A stretch of 57,326 nucleotides of DNA from an uncultured Bacteroides sp. (GCF_905207245.1 NZ_CAJLKP010000035.1:1-57326); one strand, 5' to 3'; positions 9,701 through 17,892 are shown, numbered from the stretch's first letter. Notes: generated from the sequence alone by a model not told the origin. Numbers and translations: made by a program.

Positions 9701-9950
9701 TATCCTCGGTATGGTGCCGATGGCTGTTGGACAGGGTGAAGGTGCCGAGATGTGGCGTCCGTTGGGTGTGGCGGTAATTGGTGGTCTGACGGTATCTACT
9801 ATTCTGACATTGATTCTCGTTCCTGTGCTTTACTGTTCGTTTGCTGGTATCGGTATTAAGCGTAGCCGTCGCAAGATTAAGAAAGACCGTGAACTGAACG
9901 ATTACTATCAGGCTCATAAGGAGAAGATGACGAAACCTAAAAAACAATAA
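6780..9950 (+). CDS. RND efflux pump, HAE1/AcrB type (inner membrane)
   Basis: A 1056-residue proton-driven exporter of the resistance-nodulation-division superfamily. It shows the usual duplication: TM1 near residues 12-30, a large periplasmic loop, TM2-6, a second periplasmic loop, then TM8-12. The proton-relay aspartates are in NVVDDAIVVLENV (TM4). The second half has GIVVKNGIVLIDY, with no acidic pair, as expected for the family. The N-terminal PVDLYPDIETN is typical of HAE1 pumps. It is encoded 11 bp before the small PII-like gene. The substrate cannot be told from sequence. Confidence 0.95.
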   Translation: MSLYEGAVKKPIMTSLCFLAVAIFGLFSLSKLPVDLYPDIETNTIMVMTSYAGASASDIENNVTRPLENTLNSVSNLKHITSRSSENISVITLEFEYGYDIDVLTNDVRDKLDMVSSQLPDEVETPIIFKFSTDMIPILLLSVQADESQPALYKILDDNIVNPLARVPGVGTVSISGAPKREVNVYCDPNKLDAYNLSVETISSIISAENRNTPGGTFDVGNNTYSLRVEGEFKDPKEMANIVVGTHNGASVYLRDVATIVDSVEERAQKTYSNGVQGAMIVVQKQSGANSVAISQKVIDMLPQLQKSLPSDVKLGIIVNTSDNILNTIDSLEETIMYAMLFVILVVFIFLGRWRATVIICITIPMSLVASFIYLGIIDGGSLNIISLSCLSIAIGNVVDDAIVVLENVTTHIERGSEPKQAAVHATNEVAISVIASTLTMIAVFFPLTMVSGMSGVLFRQLGWMMCVIMTVSTISALSFTPMMCAQLLRLQKKQSKIFIAFYKPIQRGLDNLDVWYQNRLNWAVRHRATIIVGCAIFFGASLFCAKYIGSEFFPAADNSRIGVKLQLPIGARVERAQALASELTDKWMKRYENVMKVCNYTVGQADSDNTFASMQDNGSHIISFNISLVSPAERDVSLEKVCDEMREDLKAYPELDKAQVILGGSTGGMSAQASADFEVYGYDFTATDKVSAELKEKLLNVKGVSEVNISRQDYQPEYQVDFDREKLALHGLNLSTASGYLRNRVNGSLASYYREDGDEYDIRVRYAPEFRTKIEDLENILIYTPSGEGIRIKDLGKVVERSAPPTIERKDRERIVTVSAVISGVPLGDVVADGNKIIENMDLPSGISIQISGSYEDQQDSFSDLGTLAVLIIILVFIVMAAQFESLSYPFIIMFSIPFAFSGVLMALFFTGTNLNVMSLLGGIMLIGIVVKNGIVLIDYITLCRERGMAVLHSVVTAGRSRLRPVLMTTLTTILGMVPMAVGQGEGAEMWRPLGVAVIGGLTVSTILTLILVPVLYCSFAGIGIKRSRRKIKKDRELNDYYQAHKEKMTKPKKQ

Positions 9951-9961
9951 ATCAAAAAGAT

Positions 9962-10255
9962 ATGAAATCCGTATTTATAACATTCGACCAAGCGTTCTTT
10001 GAACGCATCATGGCGTTGCTCGACCGCCAGGGGTGTCGTGGATTCAGCTACTGGCAGCAGGTGCAGGGGCGTGGAAGCAAGACGGGTGAACCACATTATG
10101 GCAGTCATGCGTGGCCCAGTATGTGTTCTGCTATCATAACCATAGTGGATGATGCTAAAGTAGACCCATTGCTCGATGCACTTCACCGGATAGACGAGGA
10201 AACCCAACAACTCGGACTCCGGGCATTTGTCTGGAACATTGAGAAGACGATATAA
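9962..10255 (+). CDS. Small PII/CutA-like protein of the RND operon
   Basis: A 97-residue cytoplasmic protein with no signal peptide. It reads as a single ferredoxin-like unit of the PII/CutA superfamily: strand (KSVFITFD), helix (AFFERIMALLDRQG), strand (RGFSYWQQVQG), a loop with HYGSHAWPS, strand (SAIITIVDD), helix (VDPLLDALHRID) and a final strand (LRAFVWNIE). It starts 11 bp after the RND pump gene and ends just before a strong terminator, so it is the last gene of the operon. Short PII-like proteins beside RND pumps are known in this phylum; a sensory or regulatory role is inferred. Confidence is high for the gene and moderate for the fold. Confidence 0.75.
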   Translation: MKSVFITFDQAFFERIMALLDRQGCRGFSYWQQVQGRGSKTGEPHYGSHAWPSMCSAIITIVDDAKVDPLLDALHRIDEETQQLGLRAFVWNIEKTI

Positions 10256-10290
10256 GTGTGACCATACAGGATAGGCACCCTGTACAGTGA

Positions 10291-10335
10291 AGAAAGGGAA
10301 ATCTTACAAAACGTGAAGATTTCCCTTTCTTTTTA
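10291..10335 (+). terminator. Intrinsic terminator of the first efflux operon
   Basis: A perfect 15-bp stem (AGAAAGGGAAATCTT paired with AAGATTTCCCTTTCT) has a 10-base loop and a TTTTT tail. It lies 36 bases after the PII-like gene. Confidence 0.92.
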
Positions 10336-10346
10336 TGTCTTTTCCC

Positions 10347-10354
10347 TATCTTTG
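10347..10354 (+). promoter_or_regulatory. -7 element (TATCTTTG) for the O-acetylation cassette
   Basis: TATCTTTG matches TAnnTTTG, directly after the terminator and 19 bp before ATG 10374. Transcription would start near 10360, which excludes the in-frame ATG at 10335. Confidence 0.6.
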
Positions 10355-10373
10355 CAGCTCCTTTATGGGTAAT

Positions 10374-11747
10374 ATGGAAAAGAATTATCTGAAATATACT
10401 TGCATTTGGGCATTTACGATATTGGCAGGGCTGCTACTGATGTACTTTCTGCCGGGATTTTCGGTAGGTGAACACGGGATGAGGCGTGTCGATCTGCTGG
10501 GTGATGTGCGTGTACAGGTTGAGCCTGTCGAAGAAGTGGACAGCTTGCTGCCCCCGCCGCCAAAGGTGAAACCGGCTTTTGTGGATACCTGCCGTGCAGG
10601 CATGACGTGCATTGAAGATTATAGTGATTCTACCCTACGGGGAATGACGCCTTTCTATCGGGCACTGGATGAACTGGCTCAACGCCCGCGCCAGGTACGC
10701 ATTGCCGTTTTTGGAGACTCTTTTATCGAAGCGGACATTCTGACGGCAGACTTGCGCGATATGTTGCAGAGCAAATACGGTGGTTGCGGAGTCGGCTTCG
10801 TTACCATTACTTCCATGACCAGTGGCTTCCGTCCCACGGTGCGCCACTCCTTTAGTGGTTGGCAAAGCCATTCCGTGATGGATTCCACCTTCTTCGACCG
10901 TAAGAAGCAAGGAATTTCCGGACATTATTTCGTTCCCCGTCCCGGCGCTTATGTGGAACTGAAAGGACAGAGTAAATACGCTTCACATCTGGATACTTGC
11001 CAGCAGGCTTCCATCTTTTTTTATAGTAAAGGCGAAGTTACCCTTTCCGTCAATGTCAATCGGAATGAGAAACAAACCCGCACTTTCTCTCCTACAGAAG
11101 ACTTGCAGGAAATGAAAGTGGACGGTCACATCGGTTCTGTCCGTTGGATGGTGGATGAGGCGGATTCTACCTTATTCTATGGTTTGGCAATGGATGGCAA
11201 GCAGGGAATTATCCTGGATAATTTTTCTCTGCGTGGCAGTTCGGGTTTGTCATTGCGTTCAGTTCCTATATGGATGATGCACGAGTTTAATGACCAGCGT
11301 CCTTACGATTTAATCATCCTGCAATATGGTCTGAATGTTGCCACCGAGCGCGGGCGGAATTATGATAAATACATTGCAGGCATGCAGACCACTATTGAGC
11401 ATCTGAAGGAAGCATTTCCACAGGCGGGTATATTGATTGTGAGTGTGGGTGACCGCGATTATAAGACCGAGGACGGAACCCTGCGCACTATGCCCGGCAT
11501 CAAGAATCTGGTGCGCTATCAACAGAACCTTGCGGCCAACAATGACGTTGCTTTCTGGAATATGTTTGAAGCGATGGGCGGAGAGGGGAGCATGGTGAAT
11601 CTGGTACATGCCAAGCCTTCTTTGGCGAATTACGATTATACACACATCAATTTCCGGGGTGGAAAACATCTGGCAGGCTTACTTTACGAGGCGCTTGTGT
11701 ATGGAAAAGAACAGTATGACAGGAGGCGGGCGTATGAGGCGGAATAA
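10374..11747 (+). CDS. Membrane-anchored SGNH/GDSL hydrolase-like protein (O-acetylation cassette)
   Basis: A 457-residue protein with an N-terminal membrane anchor (about residues 10-30, hydrophobic AFTILAGLLLMYF) and an exported SGNH-hydrolase domain. Block I is AVFGDSF near residue 115, with the nucleophile Ser. A GxN-like segment is ILQYGLN, and the terminal Asp-x-x-His dyad is DYTHINF near residue 433. Family members hydrolyse or transfer acetyl groups on surface glycans. It is the first of three genes, with the second SGNH gene overlapping its end and an MBOAT following. Start 10374 is chosen because the promoter -7 lies between it and an earlier ATG; ATG 10365 is also possible. Confidence 0.85.
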   Translation: MEKNYLKYTCIWAFTILAGLLLMYFLPGFSVGEHGMRRVDLLGDVRVQVEPVEEVDSLLPPPPKVKPAFVDTCRAGMTCIEDYSDSTLRGMTPFYRALDELAQRPRQVRIAVFGDSFIEADILTADLRDMLQSKYGGCGVGFVTITSMTSGFRPTVRHSFSGWQSHSVMDSTFFDRKKQGISGHYFVPRPGAYVELKGQSKYASHLDTCQQASIFFYSKGEVTLSVNVNRNEKQTRTFSPTEDLQEMKVDGHIGSVRWMVDEADSTLFYGLAMDGKQGIILDNFSLRGSSGLSLRSVPIWMMHEFNDQRPYDLIILQYGLNVATERGRNYDKYIAGMQTTIEHLKEAFPQAGILIVSVGDRDYKTEDGTLRTMPGIKNLVRYQQNLAANNDVAFWNMFEAMGGEGSMVNLVHAKPSLANYDYTHINFRGGKHLAGLLYEALVYGKEQYDRRRAYEAE

Positions 11748-12630
11748 TTTCTTTAGTATACTCTTTTTCTTGTTGTGCTTCTTGCCTCTTCATGCCCAGG
11801 ACCCTATTCCTTCCTGTCCCCTTGTCAGCAAAATCACGGCAGATTGTGATACCATCCGTTCCTATTCCCAGCGCACGGACACTGTTTTCATTCCTCAAAT
11901 CGCTTTCCCGGCTGCTTTCCGGCAACCCGGTGTCAACGAACTGACGGATAGTCTCGGCATCCTTAACCCTTTCTGGGAGAAGTTGCGCCTGTTGCACTCC
12001 GGCTTTTCTACTGATACCATCCGTATCGTACACGTCGGTGACAGTCATATCCGTGGGCGTATTCTTCCCCGCACCACCGGAACACTGCTGGCAGAAACTT
12101 TCGGTGCCGTTTCCTATATAGATAAGGGTATCAATGGTGCCTTTTGCATCACCTTTACCCGTCCCGACCGCATCTCAGAAATTGCCGCCTTGCATCCCGA
12201 CCTCGTTATTCTCTCTTTCGGGACGAACGAGAGTCATAACCGCCGTTACAATACTCTGGTTCACTACCGCCAGATGGACGAATTGGTGCGTATGCTTCGT
12301 GATAGCCTACCCAACGTCCCTTTGCTGATGACGACACCACCCGGTTCCTATGACAGCTTCCGGAAAAGTCGTCGTCGCCGCACGTATAGCATCAATCCCC
12401 GCACCTCCATTGCCGTAGAAACCATACGGCGCTTTGCCGATGACAACGGACTTGCTGTGTGGGACATGTACGAAGCTGTGGGCGGAAGAAGACGTGCCTG
12501 CCTGAACTGGCAGGAAGCCGGACTGATGCGTCCGGACCATGTGCACTATCTTCCTGAGGGATATGTATTGCAGGGAGAATTACTTTATCAAGCTCTTTTA
12601 AAAGCCTATAATGATTATGTGGGATATTGA
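11734..12630 (+). CDS. Second exported SGNH/GDSL hydrolase-like protein
   Basis: A 298-residue protein with a signal peptide (RRNNFFSILFFLLCFLPLHA). The SGNH blocks are VHVGDSH (nucleophile Ser), SFGTNES (Asn of block III) and DHVHYLP (Asp-His dyad) near the C-terminus. ATG 11734 is supported by AGGAGG seven bases upstream. It overlaps the preceding gene by 14 bp, so the frame's longer upstream extension is spurious. Its own end overlaps the MBOAT start by 20 bp. Likely role: acetyl transfer to, or removal from, a periplasmic or surface polysaccharide. Confidence 0.88.
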   Translation: MRRNNFFSILFFLLCFLPLHAQDPIPSCPLVSKITADCDTIRSYSQRTDTVFIPQIAFPAAFRQPGVNELTDSLGILNPFWEKLRLLHSGFSTDTIRIVHVGDSHIRGRILPRTTGTLLAETFGAVSYIDKGINGAFCITFTRPDRISEIAALHPDLVILSFGTNESHNRRYNTLVHYRQMDELVRMLRDSLPNVPLLMTTPPGSYDSFRKSRRRRTYSINPRTSIAVETIRRFADDNGLAVWDMYEAVGGRRRACLNWQEAGLMRPDHVHYLPEGYVLQGELLYQALLKAYNDYVGY

Positions 12631-14098
12631 CTTCAACCGTCTGCGTGATGTATTCGTTTATGACCCGCAAGCGCCGATGATATTCAGTAGCGGCATTTTC
12701 TTGTGGTTGTTTGCAGCATTTATTCTGATATATCTGCTGTTGCAACGCCGTCTGACTGCACGTTTACTATTTGTAACCGCGTTTTCTTATTATTTTTATT
12801 ATAAAAGTAGCGGCACTTACTTTTTCCTGTTGGCGCTTGTCACGGTGGCGGACTTCTTCATAGCCCGTCTCATGGCAATCAGTACTGTGAGCTGGCAACG
12901 TAAAACGTGGGTAGTGGTGAGCCTTTTCATTAATCTCGGTTTGCTTTGTTATTTCAAATATACCAATTTTCTGGGAGATGTGTTTGCTTCACTTGTGGGC
13001 GGTACGTTTCATCATTATGATATATTCCTTCCTGTTGGCATTTCCTTCTTTACTTTCCAGTCGCTCAGTTACACGATTGATGTGTATCGTAAAGACATAA
13101 CTCCTCTGACCAATTTGCTGGATTACGCCTTTTATGTTTCTTTCTTCCCGCAGTTGGTTGCAGGACCCATTGTGCGTGCCCGTGACTTCATCCCGCAGAT
13201 TCGTCGTCCGTTGTTTGTCTCCCACGAGATGTTCGGGCGAGGAATATTCCTGATAGCAAGCGGCCTTTTCAAGAAAGCGATTATTTCGGATTATATCAGT
13301 GTGAATTTCGTAGAGCGCATCTTTGATAATCCTACGCTCTATTCAGGAGTGGAGAACTTGATGGGTGTTTATGGATATGCCCTGCAAATCTATTGCGATT
13401 TCTCCGGTTATAGTGATATGGCTATCGGCATCGCCTTGCTTCTTGGCTTCCACTTTAATAAAAACTTCGATTCACCTTACAAATCCGCTTCTATTACTGA
13501 GTTCTGGCGACGTTGGCATATCTCACTTTCCAGTTGGTTGAAAGATTATCTTTATATCTCTTTGGGAGGAAACCGGAAGGGAAAGATACGGCAATATGCC
13601 AACCTAATCATCACTATGTTTCTGGGTGGTTTGTGGCATGGCGCTTCCTGGAATTTTGTCGTTTGGGGATTATTCCATGGCGTGGCTCTGGCTGCACATA
13701 AATTCTGGATGACGTTGACCGGACGGAAAAAGGGAGAAAAAAGTCACGGCATCCGCCGCTTCTTCGGCATACTTATCACATTCCATTTTGTTTGTTTCTG
13801 CTGGATATTCTTCCGCAATGCAGATTTTTCCACTTCGTTGGATATGATAAAGCAAATCTATACCACTTTCCGCCCGCAACTTTTCCCGCAACTGATTGCA
13901 GGCTATTGGGAAGTGTTTGCACTGATGGCATTGGGTTTCTTCCTGCATTTCTGCCCCGACCGTTGGGAAAATGCTTGCTGCAGAGCAGTAATCCGCCTCC
14001 CCCTTGTGGGAAAGGCGGTTCTGATGCTTGCTTTAATTTACTTGGTAATCCAGATGAAGAGTACGGAGATTCAGCCTTTCATTTACTTCCAGTTCTGA
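12611..14098 (+). CDS. MBOAT-family O-acyltransferase (AlgI/DltB-like)
   Basis: A 495-residue multi-spanning inner-membrane acyltransferase. It carries about ten hydrophobic segments and the family landmarks LPVGISFFTFQSLSY near residue 150, FPQLVAGPI, the CDFSGYSDMAIG segment, FWRRWHISLSSWLKDYLYI, and GGLWHGASWNFVVWG, whose His is the presumed catalytic residue. AlgI-like proteins move acyl groups across the membrane for SGNH partners to place on polysaccharide, which matches the two upstream genes. ATG 12611 and 12617 are both plausible. The last 20 bases overlap the end of the convergent gene 14079-14684. Confidence 0.93.
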   Translation: MIMWDIDFNRLRDVFVYDPQAPMIFSSGIFLWLFAAFILIYLLLQRRLTARLLFVTAFSYYFYYKSSGTYFFLLALVTVADFFIARLMAISTVSWQRKTWVVVSLFINLGLLCYFKYTNFLGDVFASLVGGTFHHYDIFLPVGISFFTFQSLSYTIDVYRKDITPLTNLLDYAFYVSFFPQLVAGPIVRARDFIPQIRRPLFVSHEMFGRGIFLIASGLFKKAIISDYISVNFVERIFDNPTLYSGVENLMGVYGYALQIYCDFSGYSDMAIGIALLLGFHFNKNFDSPYKSASITEFWRRWHISLSSWLKDYLYISLGGNRKGKIRQYANLIITMFLGGLWHGASWNFVVWGLFHGVALAAHKFWMTLTGRKKGEKSHGIRRFFGILITFHFVCFCWIFFRNADFSTSLDMIKQIYTTFRPQLFPQLIAGYWEVFALMALGFFLHFCPDRWENACCRAVIRLPLVGKAVLMLALIYLVIQMKSTEIQPFIYFQF

Positions 14099-14684
14099 TA
14101 GGATCACTCTCAAACTCTTTCAGTTCCGTCAAACCTTGCTCTACTTCTTTGATTCTTTGTTCGTGCTGTTTCATTTTCATATAACTGTAGATGCAGCCCA
14201 CAATCATTACTGCCAGTACAGGCACGAAAGCGTAGGGATTGGTAATTTTACTCTCTGAAATCAAAAAGACTATTACGGAGCCAAGGCCAAGAATAGTACC
14301 ATACTTCTTGTTATAGCTATAGAATCTTCTATATTTCAAGATGGTACGGGTCAACTCATTTACTTTCATATAGTTCAGCTTAAACTTGGATAAGCTATAG
14401 AGGATTACCAATTGAAACAGTAAGGCCAGAAACATCACAGCTTCCAAAAGTATGAAAGAATTCAGTTTCATATTGATTCCCAGGAACCTGTTTACAGGCA
14501 GTACAATCAGGCCGCAGAGCAGGATTATATAAAGTCCCCGTAATTCCTGATTATAAATACTGTCATAAGCAGATTTTGTTTTACTTGCAATCATTTCTTC
14601 GATGATCCTCTTGTTCAATATCTCATTTTGTTCCAAACGCTCATTCAGGACATTCCAGCTATTTTTCATTTCATCTATATTCAT
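14079..14684 (-). CDS. Membrane protein paired with an ECF sigma factor (possible anti-sigma)
   Basis: A 201-residue protein, not assigned to a named family. A soluble N-terminal helix region of about 45 residues (LNERLEQNEILNKRIIEEMI) precedes four hydrophobic segments (about 50-65, 75-95, 127-142, 150-167) and a charged coiled C-terminal tail (KQHEQRIKEVEQGLTEL). It begins 13 bp after the sigma-factor gene on the same strand, which is the usual place for an anti-sigma factor or sigma-operon membrane partner. No zinc-binding HxxxCxxC motif is present. Its 3' end overlaps the MBOAT gene's end by 20 bp. Confidence 0.75.
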   Translation of the reverse strand: MNIDEMKNSWNVLNERLEQNEILNKRIIEEMIASKTKSAYDSIYNQELRGLYIILLCGLIVLPVNRFLGINMKLNSFILLEAVMFLALLFQLVILYSLSKFKLNYMKVNELTRTILKYRRFYSYNKKYGTILGLGSVIVFLISESKITNPYAFVPVLAVMIVGCIYSYMKMKQHEQRIKEVEQGLTELKEFESDPIRTGSK

Positions 14685-14697
14685 CGTTCATTCTATT

Positions 14698-15189
14698 TTA
14701 GGAATTAGACATGTTTTTCAGATTCTCTTTGATACGATAGAGTTTTACGGCTACATTATTTTTGGAGATACCCAATATATCGGCAATTTCCTGATGACTC
14801 CGTTCTTCGAGCCAAAGCAAAATCAGCGCGCGTTCCAATTTGCCCAGTTTATTTATCATATGATAAAGTTCGCGGAGTTGTGATGTTTTTTCTTCCTCAT
14901 CGGCAAAGTCAGATTCCATATCAACTGTGATAGGGATCACGGTTGGTCTTGAATTGGATTTGCGGAAGAAAGAGATACAGGTATTCAAAGCAATCCGGTA
15001 AACCCAAGTGGATGCTTTGCACTCGCCCCGGAAGCAAGGAAAGGATTTCCATAGATTTATCACTGTCTCTTGATACAGATCATTGAGATTGTCGTTGTCA
15101 GTGGCGTAGATATAGCAGACTTTGTAGATAATCTGTTTATGTTCCGTCACGAAGTCGACAAATTGCTTTTCCAACATTCTTGTGTCCAT
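14698..15189 (-). CDS. RNA polymerase ECF-type sigma factor
   Basis: A 163-residue sigma-70-like protein containing only regions 2 and 4. Region 2 includes DLYQETVINLWKSFPCFRG and the STWVYRIALN segment. Region 4 has a helix-turn-helix around EERSHQEIADILGISKNNV near the C-terminus. The length and layout are those of ECF sigma factors. It is cotranscribed with the membrane protein downstream (13-bp gap), which may hold it in check. A TAATTTTG element lies about 60 bp upstream. The target genes are unknown. Confidence 0.92.
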   Translation of the reverse strand: MDTRMLEKQFVDFVTEHKQIIYKVCYIYATDNDNLNDLYQETVINLWKSFPCFRGECKASTWVYRIALNTCISFFRKSNSRPTVIPITVDMESDFADEEEKTSQLRELYHMINKLGKLERALILLWLEERSHQEIADILGISKNNVAVKLYRIKENLKNMSNS

Positions 15190-15247
15190 AAATTAACTCT
15201 TTTACTTCATTAGTCGCACGAAAAATAAAACGATTACAAGACTTTTG

Positions 15248-15255
15248 CAAAATTA
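15248..15255 (-). promoter_or_regulatory. -7 element (TAATTTTG) for the ECF sigma operon
   Basis: On the minus strand TAATTTTG matches TAnnTTTG about 59 bp before the sigma-factor start. No convincing -33 element was found. Confidence 0.4.
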
Positions 15256-15263
15256 TTCAGATG

Positions 15264-15316
15264 TAAAAAAAGCGAATTATATGGATTCTCAATTAGATGA
15301 ATCCGTATAATTCGCT
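15264..15316 (-). terminator. Intrinsic terminator of the GH20 gene
   Basis: A long stem (AGCGAATTATA.GGATTC paired with GAATCC.TATAATTCGCT, one mismatch) has a ten-base loop. On the minus strand it is followed by a run of seven T (seen as A at 15265-15271). It lies about 80 bp beyond the GH20 stop. Confidence 0.88.
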
Positions 15317-15394
15317 CAATTTCCGCTAAAAGAGGTTGTACAAGATAACCTCCGGCGTATTTTTCTGAGAATGGTCAGAAGTTGATATCAACAA

Positions 15395-17728
15395 TCAGTC
15401 AATTTCTATTTCGTCAATGAACATATAAGCCGCTTTGCCCTCACCTGCATGTCCTTTCGGTAGGGCGGGGCTACGTTTGATGACCACCTTCACATACCGT
15501 GCTTTCACCGGATCGAAAGTGATGTCGTAGTTTTCCACACCTTTCTTATCGATATTTGTTTCCGCCGGAATATCTTTTGAAGCGATTTCGTGGAACTCTT
15601 TATTATCATCAGATACAGATACTACCAGTCCCGTGCTGCCCATAATCCAGGCACTCATATCAACCACTGCATTTGTAGCTACCCGCTTGATTTCCGTTTC
15701 CTGGCCGAGGTCGATAATAGCTTCCACATCGCCGCCTACAAAACCTAACCAGGCACCGGTGGCATAGCTGTCATTTCCTTTCATACCATCCACCAAAGTA
15801 ATGGCACCACTGAATTTATATTTTTCCGATGGCTGGAACGTCAGTTCAATGGGGCAATAAGTAGCCTTGTTGAAAGAAATCTTCTTGTTTACTACTTTGC
15901 TCTTTCCTTCCGGGCGGATCACTGCTGCCTGGAAATCTGCTGTTTCAGTGATGATAACAGGTTCTGTATATTTCAGTGAAGCAGTAGTCGGTTCCGTTCC
16001 ATCCAATGTATAATAAATAGGAGCGTCATCAATGGTGCTCAATGTAACTACAACCGCTTTCTTATCTGTATCAGGTGTGAAATCAGCTTTCAGGTCGAAC
16101 ACATGCTTGGCATAGTTGAAGCCGTCTCTTTGATAGAACTTCATCAGGCGGGCCAGACGTGTGGTGAAATCCTTGAAATCTTTCTTTTCTGGCTGTGTCC
16201 ATTGCACTTCGGCAAGGGCAGCCATACGGGGCAATATCATGTATTCCACATGTTCGGTGCTGGCTATATACTCTGTCCATAAGTTGGCCTGGGCACCGAG
16301 AATATGCTTGCTTTGCTCTTTGGTAAGTGCTGCCGGCACAGGTTCCAGACTATATACTTTCTCAATGGGCACGTAGCCACCGATACCAAGCGGCTCATCT
16401 TGTGTGTCTGCGGTCTGGTAATAGTCGAAATAACAGAAAGAGGTGGGGGTCATGATAACATCGTGCCCCAGTTGTGCAGCTTCGATACCACCTTCCATAC
16501 CGCGCCAAGACATTACTGTTGCATTGGGTGCTACGTCACCTTCCAAGATTTCATCCCAACCGATAATCCGGCGTCCCTTGCTGTTCAGGAAATTCTCGAT
16601 GCGTGTCATGCAATAACTCTGCAGGCGATCTTCGGCCGTATGGTTTTTATCTGCTTTCAGACCTTCCGCTTTGATGCGTGCCTGACATTTCGGACATTCT
16701 TTCCAACGGTTACGCGGAGCTTCATCACCACCGATGTGTACATACTCTGATGGGAATATTTCGATGATTTCACTCATTACGTCTTCCAGGAATTGCATGG
16801 TTTTATCATTACCGATGCAGAGCACGTCTTCAAATATACCCCAACGCGGACACACTTCATATGGACCGCCCGTACATCCCAATTCGGGATAAGCGGCCAA
16901 TGCAGCAAGCATATGTCCCGGCAAGTCTACTTCCGGAATTACTGTGATGTAACGTTCCTGCGCATATTTCACGATTTCTTTCGCCTCTTCCTGTGTATAG
17001 AAACCGCCATACGGAGTGTTGTCATACTCTTGCGTATTTTTCCCGATTACAGTGCGGCTGCGTTGTGAGCCTATTTCTGTCAGTTTCGGGTACTTCTTGA
17101 TTTCAATCCTCCAGCCTTGGTCTTCGGTGAGGTGCCAGTGGAAAGTGTTCATATTATGAAGTGCCAGCAGATCTATGTACTTCTTTATGAATTCGATGGG
17201 GAAGAAGTGACGTCCTACGTCGAGGTGCATACCGCGGTATGAGAATCGCGGTTCGTCTTTAATTTCTCCTGCCGGTATCAGGATGGTTGCTCCTTTGGCT
17301 TCGGCGGGGATGGATTTACGCAGAGTCTGAATACCGTAGAATACTCCGTTTTCGGTCTGGCCGTTGATGCTGATACCTTCGGGGGTGGTAGTCAGCATAT
17401 AGCCTTCTTTGTTTGTAATGCCTGGGTCGAGTCCCAGTGTGATTGCATTTTTAACTTGCTCGCCTGCTGCGATAGCTTTTGTTTTTGGTGCATAATCCGT
17501 GGATTGCCGGATGTACTCCGACAGAAACTCTGCGTTGCATTGCAGCAAGGCAGAGTTTTCCGGATAAGCAATGAGAACATTTCCGTTTAGTTTGAATGGG
17601 GGGGCCTGGGTTAAGCTTGCCTCTTGGGGGAGAGGTGTCACTTGGTAGTTAGCTTCTTTCTCCGCGGTACACGAAGCGCATGCCAAGGCGAGAGCACCTG
17701 CAAGAAGTGCGTGGTTAAGTTTTCTCAT
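15395..17728 (-). CDS. Beta-N-acetylhexosaminidase, GH20, lipoprotein
   Basis: A 777-residue enzyme that removes terminal beta-linked GlcNAc or GalNAc. A lipoprotein signal ends in LACASC at about residues 15-20. The zincin-like GH20b domain follows, then the GH20 barrel (RGMHLDVGRHFFP, FHWHLTEDQGWRIEI, PEVDLPGH) with the catalytic pair in HIGGDEAPRNRW near residue 335. The C-terminal part holds a chitobiase-like beta domain (YYTLDGTEPT) and an F5/8C-type carbohydrate-binding domain that ends in the IDEIEID strand. ATG 17728 directly precedes the lipoprotein signal; the upstream extension is discarded. It has its own -7 element and terminator and looks G+C-richer than the adjacent glycan locus. 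Confidence 0.93.
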   Translation of the reverse strand: MRKLNHALLAGALALACASCTAEKEANYQVTPLPQEASLTQAPPFKLNGNVLIAYPENSALLQCNAEFLSEYIRQSTDYAPKTKAIAAGEQVKNAITLGLDPGITNKEGYMLTTTPEGISINGQTENGVFYGIQTLRKSIPAEAKGATILIPAGEIKDEPRFSYRGMHLDVGRHFFPIEFIKKYIDLLALHNMNTFHWHLTEDQGWRIEIKKYPKLTEIGSQRSRTVIGKNTQEYDNTPYGGFYTQEEAKEIVKYAQERYITVIPEVDLPGHMLAALAAYPELGCTGGPYEVCPRWGIFEDVLCIGNDKTMQFLEDVMSEIIEIFPSEYVHIGGDEAPRNRWKECPKCQARIKAEGLKADKNHTAEDRLQSYCMTRIENFLNSKGRRIIGWDEILEGDVAPNATVMSWRGMEGGIEAAQLGHDVIMTPTSFCYFDYYQTADTQDEPLGIGGYVPIEKVYSLEPVPAALTKEQSKHILGAQANLWTEYIASTEHVEYMILPRMAALAEVQWTQPEKKDFKDFTTRLARLMKFYQRDGFNYAKHVFDLKADFTPDTDKKAVVVTLSTIDDAPIYYTLDGTEPTTASLKYTEPVIITETADFQAAVIRPEGKSKVVNKKISFNKATYCPIELTFQPSEKYKFSGAITLVDGMKGNDSYATGAWLGFVGGDVEAIIDLGQETEIKRVATNAVVDMSAWIMGSTGLVVSVSDDNKEFHEIASKDIPAETNIDKKGVENYDITFDPVKARYVKVVIKRSPALPKGHAGEGKAAYMFIDEIEID

Positions 17729-17755
17729 GGTGTTAGTATTTAATTGATTCGTGTA

Positions 17756-17763
17756 CAAAGTTA
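17756..17763 (-). promoter_or_regulatory. -7 element (TAACTTTG) for the GH20 gene
   Basis: On the minus strand TAACTTTG matches TAnnTTTG, 27 bp before ATG 17728. TCGTGTA at 17749-17755 overlaps the expected start site and resembles part of the LacI-type sites near 38.8-39.0 kb, but it is too short to assign. Confidence 0.45.
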
Positions 17764-17892
17764 TCAAATAAATGCTAAAAACCTATACTAATTGGTATAT
17801 TCATGTATTTGCGGGGGCCTTTAGCAGTATTGAAAGATAAAATATTCATATAGTATTTGTATGCTTATTAGCTAAATAAAAGTTTCATGCTT

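Noticed and set aside
8205..9947. Long minus-strand frames under the first RND pump (255 and 306 codons)
   Set aside because: They are His/Thr/Asn-rich, low-quality translations opposite an unmistakable pump gene.
11608..11733. Upstream extension of the second SGNH gene
   Set aside because: It overlaps the first SGNH gene's conserved C-terminus; ATG 11734 has AGGAGG and a signal peptide directly after it.
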